Assembly: GCA_947483555.1 (NCBI GenBank)
Contig: CANKMW010000002.1
Location: forward strand, 124,001-188,000
Origin: Myxococcales bacterium
GTDB taxonomy: Bacteria; Myxococcota_A; Polyangia; Haliangiales; Haliangiaceae
Length of the DNA stretch: 64,000 nucleotides
Direction of reading: 5' to 3'
Part shown: positions 20,049 to 29,422 of the stretch, piece after piece
How the letters are laid out: each line of letters begins with the position of its first letter
Numbering within the stretch: position 1 is the first letter of the stretch
The notes under the pieces: generated by a model
The model's database searches: none
What the model saw: only the letters and a program-made list of their open reading frames with translations
What the model was told of the DNA's origin: nothing
Made by a program: the position numbers and the translations under genes

Positions 20049-20296
20049 GGTTTTTCCGTCCCGCCACCATGGCCGCCATGGGCTCCGGCGGCGCCGTCGG
20101 CAGCCGGCGCTGGTGGCGTCGCCGGCTCGCTTCGAACACCTGCCTGCAGCGCCGGCGGAGGACCGGCGAGCCGACCGACGGGCGCGGTCGCCTGTGCCGG
20201 ATGATCAGCCGCCATCGAGACCGTGGCTGGACTGCAGCCTGCCGCGAGGACGGCGCCGACCAGAACGGCATGGCCGAGGAATGACCGAGAACGCAT
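20045..20296 (-). CDS. Small His/Pro-rich lipoprotein
   Basis: An 83-aa predicted lipoprotein: signal with lipobox LAAGC (AVLVGAVLAAGCSPATVS), then a Pro/Ala-rich low-complexity mature part ending GAHGGHGGGTEKP. ATG 20296 is chosen over an upstream in-frame ATG because AGGAG sits 5 bp before it and the signal peptide starts there. It is the first gene of the leftward TolC-like/oxidase operon, overlapping the TolC-like start by 4 bp. The His-Gly tail might bind copper. No family recognised. Confidence 0.7.
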   Translation of the reverse strand: MRSRSFLGHAVLVGAVLAAGCSPATVSMAADHPAQATAPVGRLAGPPPALQAGVRSEPATPPAPAADGAAGAHGGHGGGTEKP

Positions 20297-20473
20297 GAAG
20301 TCTCCTGACCGGATCCGCGGCGTACACGCAAGGCGCGGACCACCTTCACGCACCCGATCACGGGACCTTGCCACGAGTCGGGGCATGCGTTGGTGTGACT
20401 GGTCCGGTTACAGGTGGCCGAACCCATCACGCGCAACCACCTCACCGCCGCTGGTAGATCGAGCGAGTTCCGC

Positions 20474-20656
20474 TCACGCCGCCCGTCCGATCTTGCCCCA
20501 CGGCTTGTAGACCGACAGCGTCGTGGCCGCGAACAAGACCAGCAGTCCGCCCGCGGCGTGCACCACCAGCTGGATCCGCAGCGCGCCGAGATCGGGTTCC
20601 GAAAGCGTCGTCGTCAGATAGGCAGCGACGGCGCCGAGCCAGCCAAGGTCAGTCAC
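20474..20656 (-). CDS. Small two-helix membrane protein, hypothetical
   Basis: A 60-aa product with two hydrophobic segments (LGWLGAVAAYLTTTL and LVVHAAGGLLVLFAATTLSVY), followed by the basic end KPWGKIGRAA, which suggests a cytoplasmic C-terminus. The GTG start lies 8 bp inside the end of the preceding lipoprotein gene on the same strand, consistent with coupling. There is no clear ribosome site. It ends 178 bp before the start of the copper operon. Real-gene status is likely but not certain, given the size. Confidence 0.5.
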   Translation of the reverse strand: MTDLGWLGAVAAYLTTTLSEPDLGALRIQLVVHAAGGLLVLFAATTLSVYKPWGKIGRAA

Positions 20657-20963
20657 CCGAGGATGTGCTCATTTCGGGACCCGCTGCCATGACCTCCACG
20701 CTCCTGTCGCCCATCCTGAACTCCGCCTCGCATTGCTCCGGACGCTGGGCGACCTCACCGGGACAGACGACGGCCACGTCCTGACACTTACCGGTCTCGA
20801 AACACCAGGCGCAGGCCTCCATCGTGCACTGCTCGCACGTCCTGACCAGGGTGCATCGGGACCCCTCGTCGATGCAGCCGACGGCGCCGATGCTCGCGAG
20901 CATGGCGAGGAGCACGCGAAGTCCGTGCTCACGCCAGTCGGGAGTTCGCTCGGCCGCCTTCAC
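20649..20963 (-). CDS. Cys-rich PSI-like lipoprotein
   Basis: A 104-aa predicted lipoprotein with lipobox AVGC. The mature part holds a dense Cys cluster: RCTLVRTCEQCTMEACAWC, then FETGKCQDVAVVC. This spacing resembles a PSI (plexin-semaphorin-integrin) disulfide knot, which is recognition by pattern only. GTG 20963 is the chosen start; GTG further in (before LLAMLASIGAVGC) is possible. It is divergent from the kinase gene at 21064 with a 100-bp gap, and overlaps the small membrane protein gene by 8 bp. Confidence 0.55.
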   Translation of the reverse strand: MKAAERTPDWREHGLRVLLAMLASIGAVGCIDEGSRCTLVRTCEQCTMEACAWCFETGKCQDVAVVCPGEVAQRPEQCEAEFRMGDRSVEVMAAGPEMSTSSGD

Positions 20964-21063
20964 GAGCCCATGGTACCGTGATCGTCGACGGGCCGGGTCG
21001 TCGAACCGCGGTGCGACGGTCCGAAGGCATGCCCACGGAGCCGGCACGCGTTACGCTTCGGTC

Positions 21064-22686
<1,623 letters not shown>

Positions 22687-22726
22687 TCGGCGGTCGCTGA
22701 TCCGCGAGCTCGACGGAAACCGCCGG

Positions 22727-23638
22727 TCACGGCGTCGGGATCGAGAGCACCACCGGCAGGTGGTCCGACACGTAGGACTCGTAGCGGGCCATCTGCGCGT
22801 CGAGGCGCGGGATGACGGCCTGGATCGCGCCCAGCTCGGCGTCGAGGCCGGCGGTGGTGACGACATGGTCGATCACGCGTCCGGTCGGGATGAAGCTGGC
22901 CTCGCCGGCGACGGCGGCGTCCTGGCTGCGGAAGCGATAGCGTTCGGGGACGGCGAGCATGGGCGCGAGCACCGTCATGCCGTAGCTGGTGGTCACGGTC
23001 TCGTTGTAGTCACCGAGCACGATCAGCTCGTCCTCGCCGCCGCCGTCGACCTGAGCCCGGACGTGGGCCTCGAGCACGCGCATCGCGGCGGCGCGACGGT
23101 CGGAGTCCTCGGGCGCGCTGCCGGCCTTGAGGTGCAGCCCGATGACGTCGAAGGTTAACGTCCCGGCGGTCACGCTCACCTTCATCGGCGGCCGCGGGAA
23201 GCCGTAGGTGTCGCCGATGAACAGCAACTCGGGCTCGCCCAGCGCCATCAGATCGGCGCGATACAGGAAGCCGATCTTCTGGTACTCGGCCGGCGAGTAG
23301 CGGTGCGATGACAGCACGCCGTCGTGCAGCGGCAACCGCGCCACCAGCTCGTCCCAGGCGAAGACACTGGCGACCTCCTCGACCACGATCAGGTCGAGCT
23401 CGAGGCTGGTGATCAGGTCGGCGAGCAGCGTGACTGAGCGCTCGTCCTTGGGGAAGTTCTCGACGTTCCAGCACGCGACGTCAAGCGTGGTGTCGGTGCC
23501 GACCGCTGGCACCAGATCGCCGTTGGGTGGCGCCAGGGCATCGTCGGTCGGCGCGGCGTCGACCGCCACCGCGTCGGCGCCGAGATCGCACCCGGCAGCC
23601 GCGATGGCGATTCCGGCACCGAACAGGAGGCGACGCAC
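22727..23638 (-). CDS. Endonuclease/exonuclease/phosphatase-family lipoprotein
   Basis: A 303-aa exported protein with lipobox AAGC (GIAIAAAGCDLGAD). The EEP fold motifs are all visible: ACWNVENF near residue 55, IVVEEV with the metal-binding Glu, KIGFLYR, the HLKAGSAPEDSDRR stretch, GDYNE, and the terminal SDHLPVVLSI with catalytic His. Such secreted EEP proteins can be DNases, phosphodiesterases or sphingomyelinase-like enzymes; the substrate cannot be told from sequence. The GTG start is at the signal peptide. It converges with the kinase gene (40-bp gap) and lies 42 bp downstream of the FAD oxidoreductase on the same strand. Confidence 0.85.
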   Translation of the reverse strand: MRRLLFGAGIAIAAAGCDLGADAVAVDAAPTDDALAPPNGDLVPAVGTDTTLDVACWNVENFPKDERSVTLLADLITSLELDLIVVEEVASVFAWDELVARLPLHDGVLSSHRYSPAEYQKIGFLYRADLMALGEPELLFIGDTYGFPRPPMKVSVTAGTLTFDVIGLHLKAGSAPEDSDRRAAAMRVLEAHVRAQVDGGGEDELIVLGDYNETVTTSYGMTVLAPMLAVPERYRFRSQDAAVAGEASFIPTGRVIDHVVTTAGLDAELGAIQAVIPRLDAQMARYESYVSDHLPVVLSIPTP

Positions 23639-23680
23639 GTCGCTGGCCTACCACGGCGGCCGCGCCCCTGTCATCGACGA

Positions 23681-25306
23681 TCAGTCGGCGGGGTCGGCCG
23701 TGGCCAGACCGCGCGCACGAAGGATGGCGCGGGCCAGCCGCACCCCGTCCATCGCCGCCGACACGATGCCGCCGGCGTAGCCGGCACCCTCGCCGCCCGG
23801 ATACAGGCCGGCCAGATCCGGACTCTGCAGGGTCGACGGATCGCGCGGCACCCGCACCGGGCTGGAGGTCCGGGTCTCGACGCCGACCACCACGCCCTCG
23901 CTGGAGACGTAGCCACGGATCGTGGCGCCGAACCCGCGCAGCGCGGCGCGCAGGCGCGCCGTGAGATCGAGGCCCGAGGCGTCGAGGACGGCGGCGAGAT
24001 CGCCGGCCAGCAGCCCGGGCTGGTAGCTGGTGCCGGGCACGGTCGACGATGCCCGACCGTCGACGAGATCGGTGATTCGCGTCGCTGGCGCGCGCAGCTC
24101 GCCGCCGCCGGCCTGGGCCGCGGCCTGCTCGAGCCGGCGCTGCAGCTCGACGCCGGCCAGCGGCCCCGTGAGTCCGAGGCGGGCCAGATCCGCCAGCTCG
24201 ACGCCGACGACGATGCCCGAGTTCGCGAACGGCGAGTCGCGCCGCGACAGGCTCATGCCGTTGACGACCACCCCGTCGGGCTCGGTCGCCGCCGGCACGA
24301 TCCAGCCGCCCGGACACATGCAGAACGAGAACACGCCGCGGCGACCACCGTCGCCGTCGGTCTGGTGGACCAGCTTGTACGGCGCGGCTGGCAAGCGCGG
24401 GTGCCCGGCAAAGCGCCCGTACTGGGCCTGATCGATCAGCGGTTGCGGGTGCTCGACGCGAACGCCGACGGCGAACGGCTTGGCTTCGAGTCGCACGCCG
24501 GCGGCGGCCAGCCAGCCCCACACGTCGCGCGCCGAGTGACCGGTGACCACCACGACCTCGCGCGCCGCCAGCTCGCGGCCGTCGCCGAGCCTGACGCCGG
24601 CCACGGCCGGCCGACCGCCGCGGGTCTCGACGAGCAGCGCGTCGGCGCGCGCCGGCAGCTCGAAGCCGACGCCGCACGCGGTCAGCCGCTCGCGCAAGGA
24701 CGTGATCACCCGCGGCAGCTTGTTCGAGCCGATGTGCGGGCGCGCATCGACCAGGATCTCCTCCGGCGCGCCGTACCGCGTCAGCACCTCGATCACGTCG
24801 CGCACGTCGCCGCGCTTGTGGGCGCGGGTGTACAGCTTGCCGTCGCTGTACGTGCCAGCCCCGCCTTCGCCGAAGCAGTAGTTGCTCTCCGGGTCGACCC
24901 GACCGTGCTGGGTCAGACCCTTGAGGTCGCGACGGCGCGCCTGCACCAGCTTGCCGCGATCGAGCACGGTCGACGCCACGCCGTGACGCGCCAGCTCGTG
25001 GGCGCAGAACAGCCCGGCCGGCCCGGCACCGACGATGATCACCGGATCGCCGGCCACCTCGCGGGGCGGCGGCTCGCCGAGTGGCGCCGGCGCCGGCGGC
25101 CGCGGCCCGACGGTGAGGTGGAGCCGGACGCGGTGGCGCCGCGCGTCGATGGCGCGCCGACGCACCTCGAGCGGCGGCACCAGAACCGGCGCGATGCCGA
25201 GGCGGTTGGCGACCGCGGCGGCCAGCGCCGCGGGGTCATCGGCGGCGTCGAGCTCGAGGTCGAGCTCGAGCTCGTCGTCGGGCCCCAGGCCGGCGCCGCG
25301 GCTCAC
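23681..25306 (-). CDS. FAD-dependent oxidoreductase (COG2509-like)
   Basis: A 541-aa cytoplasmic flavoprotein. An N-terminal ~80-residue domain (DDELELDLELDAADDPAALA...RRRAIDARRHRVRLHL) precedes the FAD-binding Rossmann motif VIIVGAGPAGLFCAHELA. Further conserved segments are NYCFGEGGAGTYSDGKLYTR, GSNKLPRVI, VVVTGHSARDVW, FCMCPGGWIVPA and the C-terminal LYPGGEGAGYAGGIVSAAMDG. Proteins with this layout are annotated as uncharacterised FAD-dependent dehydrogenases; the substrate is unknown. GTG 25306 is preferred, since it overlaps the upstream 3D-domain gene stop (GTGA); GTG 25312 is nearly as good. Confidence 0.88.
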   Translation of the reverse strand: MSRGAGLGPDDELELDLELDAADDPAALAAAVANRLGIAPVLVPPLEVRRRAIDARRHRVRLHLTVGPRPPAPAPLGEPPPREVAGDPVIIVGAGPAGLFCAHELARHGVASTVLDRGKLVQARRRDLKGLTQHGRVDPESNYCFGEGGAGTYSDGKLYTRAHKRGDVRDVIEVLTRYGAPEEILVDARPHIGSNKLPRVITSLRERLTACGVGFELPARADALLVETRGGRPAVAGVRLGDGRELAAREVVVVTGHSARDVWGWLAAAGVRLEAKPFAVGVRVEHPQPLIDQAQYGRFAGHPRLPAAPYKLVHQTDGDGGRRGVFSFCMCPGGWIVPAATEPDGVVVNGMSLSRRDSPFANSGIVVGVELADLARLGLTGPLAGVELQRRLEQAAAQAGGGELRAPATRITDLVDGRASSTVPGTSYQPGLLAGDLAAVLDASGLDLTARLRAALRGFGATIRGYVSSEGVVVGVETRTSSPVRVPRDPSTLQSPDLAGLYPGGEGAGYAGGIVSAAMDGVRLARAILRARGLATADPAD

Positions 25307-25986
25307 GGACACCGCGCGCCGCCGTCGTGCACCGTGACGGCGTCGAGGCCCAGACGCTGGTCGAGGGTCCGGTACGCCGAGCGCAAGGCCACGAACCAGT
25401 CGATGTGGGCGCCGACGATGCCGCCGCCGGTGTCGGCCGCCAGCACGCAGCCGTCGTGCACGAAGCCGCCCCATGGTGGATCGCCGGGGACCAGCTCGCC
25501 GTCGAGCTCGGCGACCCACAGCGGCGTGCCGTACGGGATCACTGCGCGGTCGACGGCGATCGAGCGGAACGGCACCAGCGGTCGGTTCTGGACCCCGATG
25601 CCCCACGGGTACATCGGGCCGGCGACCACGAAGCACGGCGAGCGCGGACAGCCACACGAGCCAGCGACGTTGAGCAGTCGGCCGTCGATCAGCCGCCCGG
25701 TACCTTCGAGATCGAGCGCATCGGCGAAGCCGGGCGTGACGGTGTCGAGGACCTGGCAGCCGCTGGCGTACAGGTCCTCGCTCGCGATGCCGGGGTAGTC
25801 TTCCTCGGCGGCGACCCAGTAGTAGGTGAGCATGAAGCTGCCGCGCGCCGGCCCCGCCTCCGGGCGCGCCGCATCGGCGGCCGCGTCCTCGCTGGTCGCC
25901 GCGTCGGGATCGCCGTCACCGGGATCTCCGCCACCGCAGGCCGCGGCGACCATCGCCGCGACCATCGCGGTGACCAGCCCACCCAT
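25303..25986 (-). CDS. 3D-domain (double-psi barrel) lipoprotein
   Basis: A 227-aa predicted lipoprotein (lipobox VAAAC). The C-terminal half is a 3D domain, named for three conserved aspartates: AVDRAVIPYGTPLWV, then DGCVLAADTGGGIVGAHIDWF. This fold is shared with MltA and resuscitation-promoting-factor-type wall enzymes, so a peptidoglycan role is plausible. The start matters: an in-frame ATG at 26043 would add 19 residues encoded by the REP-like repeat (25995-26028), so ATG 25986, directly at the signal peptide, is chosen. Its stop overlaps the FAD oxidoreductase start by 4 bp. Confidence 0.82.
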   Translation of the reverse strand: MGGLVTAMVAAMVAAACGGGDPGDGDPDAATSEDAAADAARPEAGPARGSFMLTYYWVAAEEDYPGIASEDLYASGCQVLDTVTPGFADALDLEGTGRLIDGRLLNVAGSCGCPRSPCFVVAGPMYPWGIGVQNRPLVPFRSIAVDRAVIPYGTPLWVAELDGELVPGDPPWGGFVHDGCVLAADTGGGIVGAHIDWFVALRSAYRTLDQRLGLDAVTVHDGGARCP

Positions 25987-25994
25987 CCCGGTTG

Positions 25995-26028
25995 CCCTGA
26001 GCGAGCCGCGCAGCGGCGAGTCGAAGGG
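25995..26028. repeat. REP-like unit, third copy
   Basis: Same element as at 6771-6806: begins CCCTGAGCGAG and ends GAGTCGAAGGG, here with a slightly shorter centre. It lies in the 86-bp gap between the PhzF-like gene and the 3D-domain lipoprotein, directly before the lipoprotein start. Confidence 0.75.
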
Positions 26029-26072
26029 CGCGTTGCGCGGCATCGACCCGCATCCTGCCGCGCCCGGCGTGC

Positions 26073-26873
26073 TCAGGGCAAGAGCAGCTCGCCGCGAGCG
26101 ACCAGCACGGCGCGACCGCCGAGCCGCACGCGGTCATCCACGACCTCGACCGCCAGCTCGCCGCCGCGGCGACTGATCTGGCGCGCCGCCAGCGCCCGCC
26201 GCCCCAGCCGCGCCGCCCAGTACGGGCCCAGCGTGCAGTGCGCCGAGCCGGTGACCGGATCCTCGTCGATGCCGTGGTGCGGCGTGAAGTAACGCGACAC
26301 GAAGTCGACCCCGTCCTCGCCGGGCGCGGTGACGATCACACCCTCGGTGGGCAGCGACCGCACCTGACGGAAGTCGGGTGCCAGCCCGCGCACCGCGGCG
26401 GCGTCGGCGTACACCGCCATCAGGTTGTGGGCGTTCCACAGCTCGACGGGCGCGGCGCCGAGCGCCGCGGTGACCGCCGCGAGCAGCACCGCGTCGTCGA
26501 CCCGCGACGCGACGCGGGCCGGAAGGTCGAGCGTCAGCACCTCACCGTCGCGCACCACGTCGAGGGGCCCGCTCCGGGTCCAGAACCGGACCGCCGCCCG
26601 CTCCGGCTCGAGGTGGCGCATCAGCGCGAAGCCGGTGGCCAGCGTCGCATGGCCGCACAGGTCCACCTCCGTTGTCGGGGTCATCCAGCGCAGGCGGAAG
26701 CCGCCGTCCTCGGGCGCGAAGAACGCCGTCTCCGACAGCGCCATCTCGGTCGCGATCTGCTGCAACAGCTCGTCAGGCAGCCAGTGGTCGAGCGCGATCA
26801 CCGCCGCCGGGTTGCCAGCAAACGGCCGGCTGGTGAAGGCGTCGATGACGAGATAGGGGAGCGAACGCGACAT
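26073..26873 (-). CDS. PhzF-family isomerase
   Basis: A 266-aa protein of the PhzF/diaminopimelate-epimerase fold. Diagnostic segments are YLVIDAFTSRPFAGNPAAV at the start, ALSETAFF with the conserved Ser-Glu (the catalytic Glu of PhzF), EVDLCGHATLA, and FTPHHGIDEDPVTGSAHC near the end. Length is typical. Most family members outside phenazine clusters have unknown substrates, and no phenazine genes are present here. It follows the MocR-like gene by 12 bp on the same strand and is probably co-transcribed. Confidence 0.9.
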   Translation of the reverse strand: MSRSLPYLVIDAFTSRPFAGNPAAVIALDHWLPDELLQQIATEMALSETAFFAPEDGGFRLRWMTPTTEVDLCGHATLATGFALMRHLEPERAAVRFWTRSGPLDVVRDGEVLTLDLPARVASRVDDAVLLAAVTAALGAAPVELWNAHNLMAVYADAAAVRGLAPDFRQVRSLPTEGVIVTAPGEDGVDFVSRYFTPHHGIDEDPVTGSAHCTLGPYWAARLGRRALAARQISRRGGELAVEVVDDRVRLGGRAVLVARGELLLP

Positions 26874-26885
26874 GTCGATCTCCGG

Positions 26886-28349
26886 TCAGGCGCTGGCGCG
26901 GGCGGTGCGGTGGCCGCGCGCGATGAGGTCGTGTGAGAGCTGGGCGATCAGATCGAGCGCGCCGAGCACCTTGGGCGTCAGCGGCGCGCCGCACGACAGC
27001 CGCAGGCAGCTGGCGAAGCGCTGCTGCCGGGGCGAGAAGATCGGCCCGGGCGCGATCGCGACGCCGCGGGCCAGGGCGCGCTCCTGCAGCAGCAGCGCGT
27101 CGGCGCCGGCCGGCAGCTCGACCCACAGCACGAAGCCGCCCCGCGGTGCCGAGACCCGGGTGCCGTCGGGGAAGCGGGCCACTACCGCCTCGCGGTAACT
27201 CGCGACCTGCCCGGCCACGGTGTGGCGCAGACGTCGCAGGTGGCGATCGTAGCTGCCCGACGCCAGCATCTCGGCCACCGCCATGCAGGTCAACGTCGGA
27301 CAGGCCAGCGACTGCGAGAACTTCAGACGCTCGACGGCGTCCTGCCACCGCCCGGCGGCGATCCAGCCCACCCGGTAGCCCGGGGCCAGCGTCTTCGACA
27401 CCGAGCCGCACAGGAGCACGCGGCCATCGCGGTCGAAGGCCTTGAGCGGCCGCGGTCGGGTGCCGTCGAAGCACAGCTCACCGTAGACGTCGTCCTCGAT
27501 CACCGGCAGGTCGTGGCGAACCGCCAGCGCGTAGAGCTCGGCCTTGGCGTCATCGGGCATGACCGAGCCCAGCGGGTTGGCCGCCGTCGGCATGCACACG
27601 ATCGCCCGCACCGCCGTGGCGCGCAGCGCCGCGGCCAGCGCGCCCAGATCGAACCCGGTCCGCGGGTGGGCCGGGATCTCGACCACCTTCATGCCCAGGC
27701 TCTCGATCGCCTGCAGGATGCCGAAGTAGGTCGGCGACTCGACGACGATGGCGTCGCCGGGACGCGCGACCGCGCGCAACGCGAGCATGATCGCCTCGGT
27801 CGCGCCGATGGTGCACACGAAGTCGTGCTCGGTGAGGGCGCAGCCCCAGGTCACCGAGCGGCGGGCGAGCGCGCGCCGCAGGGTCAGCAAGCCCGGCGGT
27901 GCATCGTCGCGGGCGCCGAGCGTCGAGACCTCACGCGCCAGCGCCGCTGCGATCCGGTTGAGCGCTGCCACCCGCAGCGTCCCCGGGTCGAGATACGCCG
28001 CGGCGAGCGGCACGACGCTCGGATCGCGCAAGGCGGCGATCAGCCGCCCGACGCCGTCGGAGACCGCGGGCCGGGTCGCGGTCACCGCCTGCCGCGGTGG
28101 CCGGGGCGTCGCCCCCTCGTCGGTCTTGCGGCGGACGAAGAACCCCGACTTCGGCCGCGCCTCGACCAGCCCGGCGCCCTCGAGCACGCCGTAGGCCTGC
28201 ACGACGGTGGCGACGCTTACATCGCGGTCCTCCGCGAGCCGCCGCACCGACGGCATCCGTTCGCCGGGCCGCAACGCGCCGCGCTCGATCGCGTCGCCGA
28301 GCTCGGCGGCGAGCTGCTCGTAGAGAAAGTCGCTTGCGGCGGCGGCCAC
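26886..28349 (-). CDS. MocR-type GntR/aminotransferase regulator
   Basis: A 487-aa PLP-dependent transcription regulator. The N-terminal winged helix is GntR-type (LYEQLAAELGDAIERGALRPGERMPSVRRLA, SVATVVQAYGVLEGAGLV). The aminotransferase fold-I domain includes TIGATEAIMLALRAVARPGD, CMPTAANPLG and the PLP lysine in GSVSKTLAPGYRVGW. MocR proteins usually regulate the adjacent divergent gene; here that is an EamA exporter (28517), and direct repeats at 28418-28459 lie between them. The GTG start is followed at once by the DNA-binding domain. The effector cannot be deduced. Confidence 0.92.
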   Translation of the reverse strand: MAAAASDFLYEQLAAELGDAIERGALRPGERMPSVRRLAEDRDVSVATVVQAYGVLEGAGLVEARPKSGFFVRRKTDEGATPRPPRQAVTATRPAVSDGVGRLIAALRDPSVVPLAAAYLDPGTLRVAALNRIAAALAREVSTLGARDDAPPGLLTLRRALARRSVTWGCALTEHDFVCTIGATEAIMLALRAVARPGDAIVVESPTYFGILQAIESLGMKVVEIPAHPRTGFDLGALAAALRATAVRAIVCMPTAANPLGSVMPDDAKAELYALAVRHDLPVIEDDVYGELCFDGTRPRPLKAFDRDGRVLLCGSVSKTLAPGYRVGWIAAGRWQDAVERLKFSQSLACPTLTCMAVAEMLASGSYDRHLRRLRHTVAGQVASYREAVVARFPDGTRVSAPRGGFVLWVELPAGADALLLQERALARGVAIAPGPIFSPRQQRFASCLRLSCGAPLTPKVLGALDLIAQLSHDLIARGHRTARASA

Positions 28350-28417
28350 GGCTGCCGTGAGTGTACTTGTCGTCTTCCGGATCGACCATCACAGATGGCG
28401 TGGTCGCGGACTCTTCA

Positions 28418-28459
28418 CTGTATCGGTTCATGTTTCGATTCTCCTCTTCTGTACTGGTT
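28418..28459. promoter_or_regulatory. Direct repeats CTGTAtcGGTT / CTGTActGGTT, candidate MocR operator
   Basis: Two 11-bp half-sites, 28418-28428 and 28449-28459, differ at two central positions and start 31 bp apart (about three helical turns). They lie in an unusually AT-rich stretch between the divergent mocR-like and EamA genes. Tandem direct half-sites in this position are typical for MocR/PdxR-type regulators. Confidence 0.55.
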
Positions 28460-28516
28460 GGTCATTTCGTGTCTGTCGCTGTCGTCATGGCCGCGACATG
28501 CCAAGGTCGTGGCGCC

Positions 28517-29413
28517 GTGACCCCCGCCGCCGGTCCCCTGTCTGTCCCGGAACCGGATCGCCGCGTCGCGACGATCGCCGCGCTGGCCGCGGTCTACGTG
28601 ATCTGGAGCTCGACCTACCTGGTCATGCGGATCGCGGTCGAGACCCTGCCGCCCATGCTGATGGGCGCGATCCGCTTCACGGTTGCCGGCGCGCTGCTGT
28701 TCGGGTTCGCCGCCGCGCGCGGCGCGCCCCGCCCGACCGCACGGCAATGGCTGCTCGCGCTGCCGGTCGGCGCCTTGCTCTTCGTCGGTGGCAACGGCCT
28801 GGTCGCGATGGCCGAGACCGAGGTGTCGTCGGGCATCGCGGCCGTGGTGTGCGCGACGATGCCGCTGTGGATGGCGGTGTTCGCCGCCATCTCCGGCGAG
28901 CGGCCGACCGGGCGCGAGTGGATCGGCGTCGGCCTCGGCCTGGCCGGCGTCGCCGTCCTGGTCGCCGGTGCCGAGCTGTCGGCGGCGCCGGTCGCCGCCG
29001 CGGTCCTGTGCGCGTCGCCGCTGGCATGGGCGCTGGGCTCGATCCTGGCCCGCCGTCTGCCGGTCGCCGGCGGCATCATGGCCGCCGCCAGCCAGCAGCT
29101 CGCGGGTGGCATCGCGCTCGCCGTGATCGGGCTGGCTCGTGGCGAGCGGTTGCCAGCGACCTGGACCTTCGACGCCGTGTGGTCGCTGGCGTACCTGATC
29201 GTCCTCGGATCGGTCATCGGCTTCACCGCCTACTCCTGGCTGCTGCGCAACACCCGGCCGGCGCTGGCCACCAGCTATGCGTTCGTGAATCCGCCGCTCG
29301 CGGTCCTGGCCGGTGCGGCGCTCGGCGCCGAGCAGGTCGGTGGCGCCACCCTGGCGGCCACGCCGCTGGTCGTGGCCGCCGTCGTGCTCGTGGTCGGTGG
29401 CAAGAAATCGTGA
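28517..29413 (+). CDS. EamA/DMT-family transporter
   Basis: A 298-aa inner-membrane protein with about ten helices in two EamA repeats: first VYVIWSSTYLVMRIAVETLPP...GAIRFTVAGALLF, second PLAWALGSILARRLPVAGG...FTAYSWLLRNTRPALATSYAFVNPPLAVLAG. This is the RhaT/YdcZ-like drug/metabolite exporter pattern, often for amino acids or small metabolites. Start: GTG 28517 leaves room for the promoter and repeats upstream; ATG 28487 is an alternative adding ten residues. It is divergent from the MocR-like regulator, which probably controls it, and converges with the SDR gene 9 bp away. Confidence 0.88.
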   Translation: MTPAAGPLSVPEPDRRVATIAALAAVYVIWSSTYLVMRIAVETLPPMLMGAIRFTVAGALLFGFAAARGAPRPTARQWLLALPVGALLFVGGNGLVAMAETEVSSGIAAVVCATMPLWMAVFAAISGERPTGREWIGVGLGLAGVAVLVAGAELSAAPVAAAVLCASPLAWALGSILARRLPVAGGIMAAASQQLAGGIALAVIGLARGERLPATWTFDAVWSLAYLIVLGSVIGFTAYSWLLRNTRPALATSYAFVNPPLAVLAGAALGAEQVGGATLAATPLVVAAVVLVVGGKKS

Positions 29414-29422
29414 CCGTGCAGC

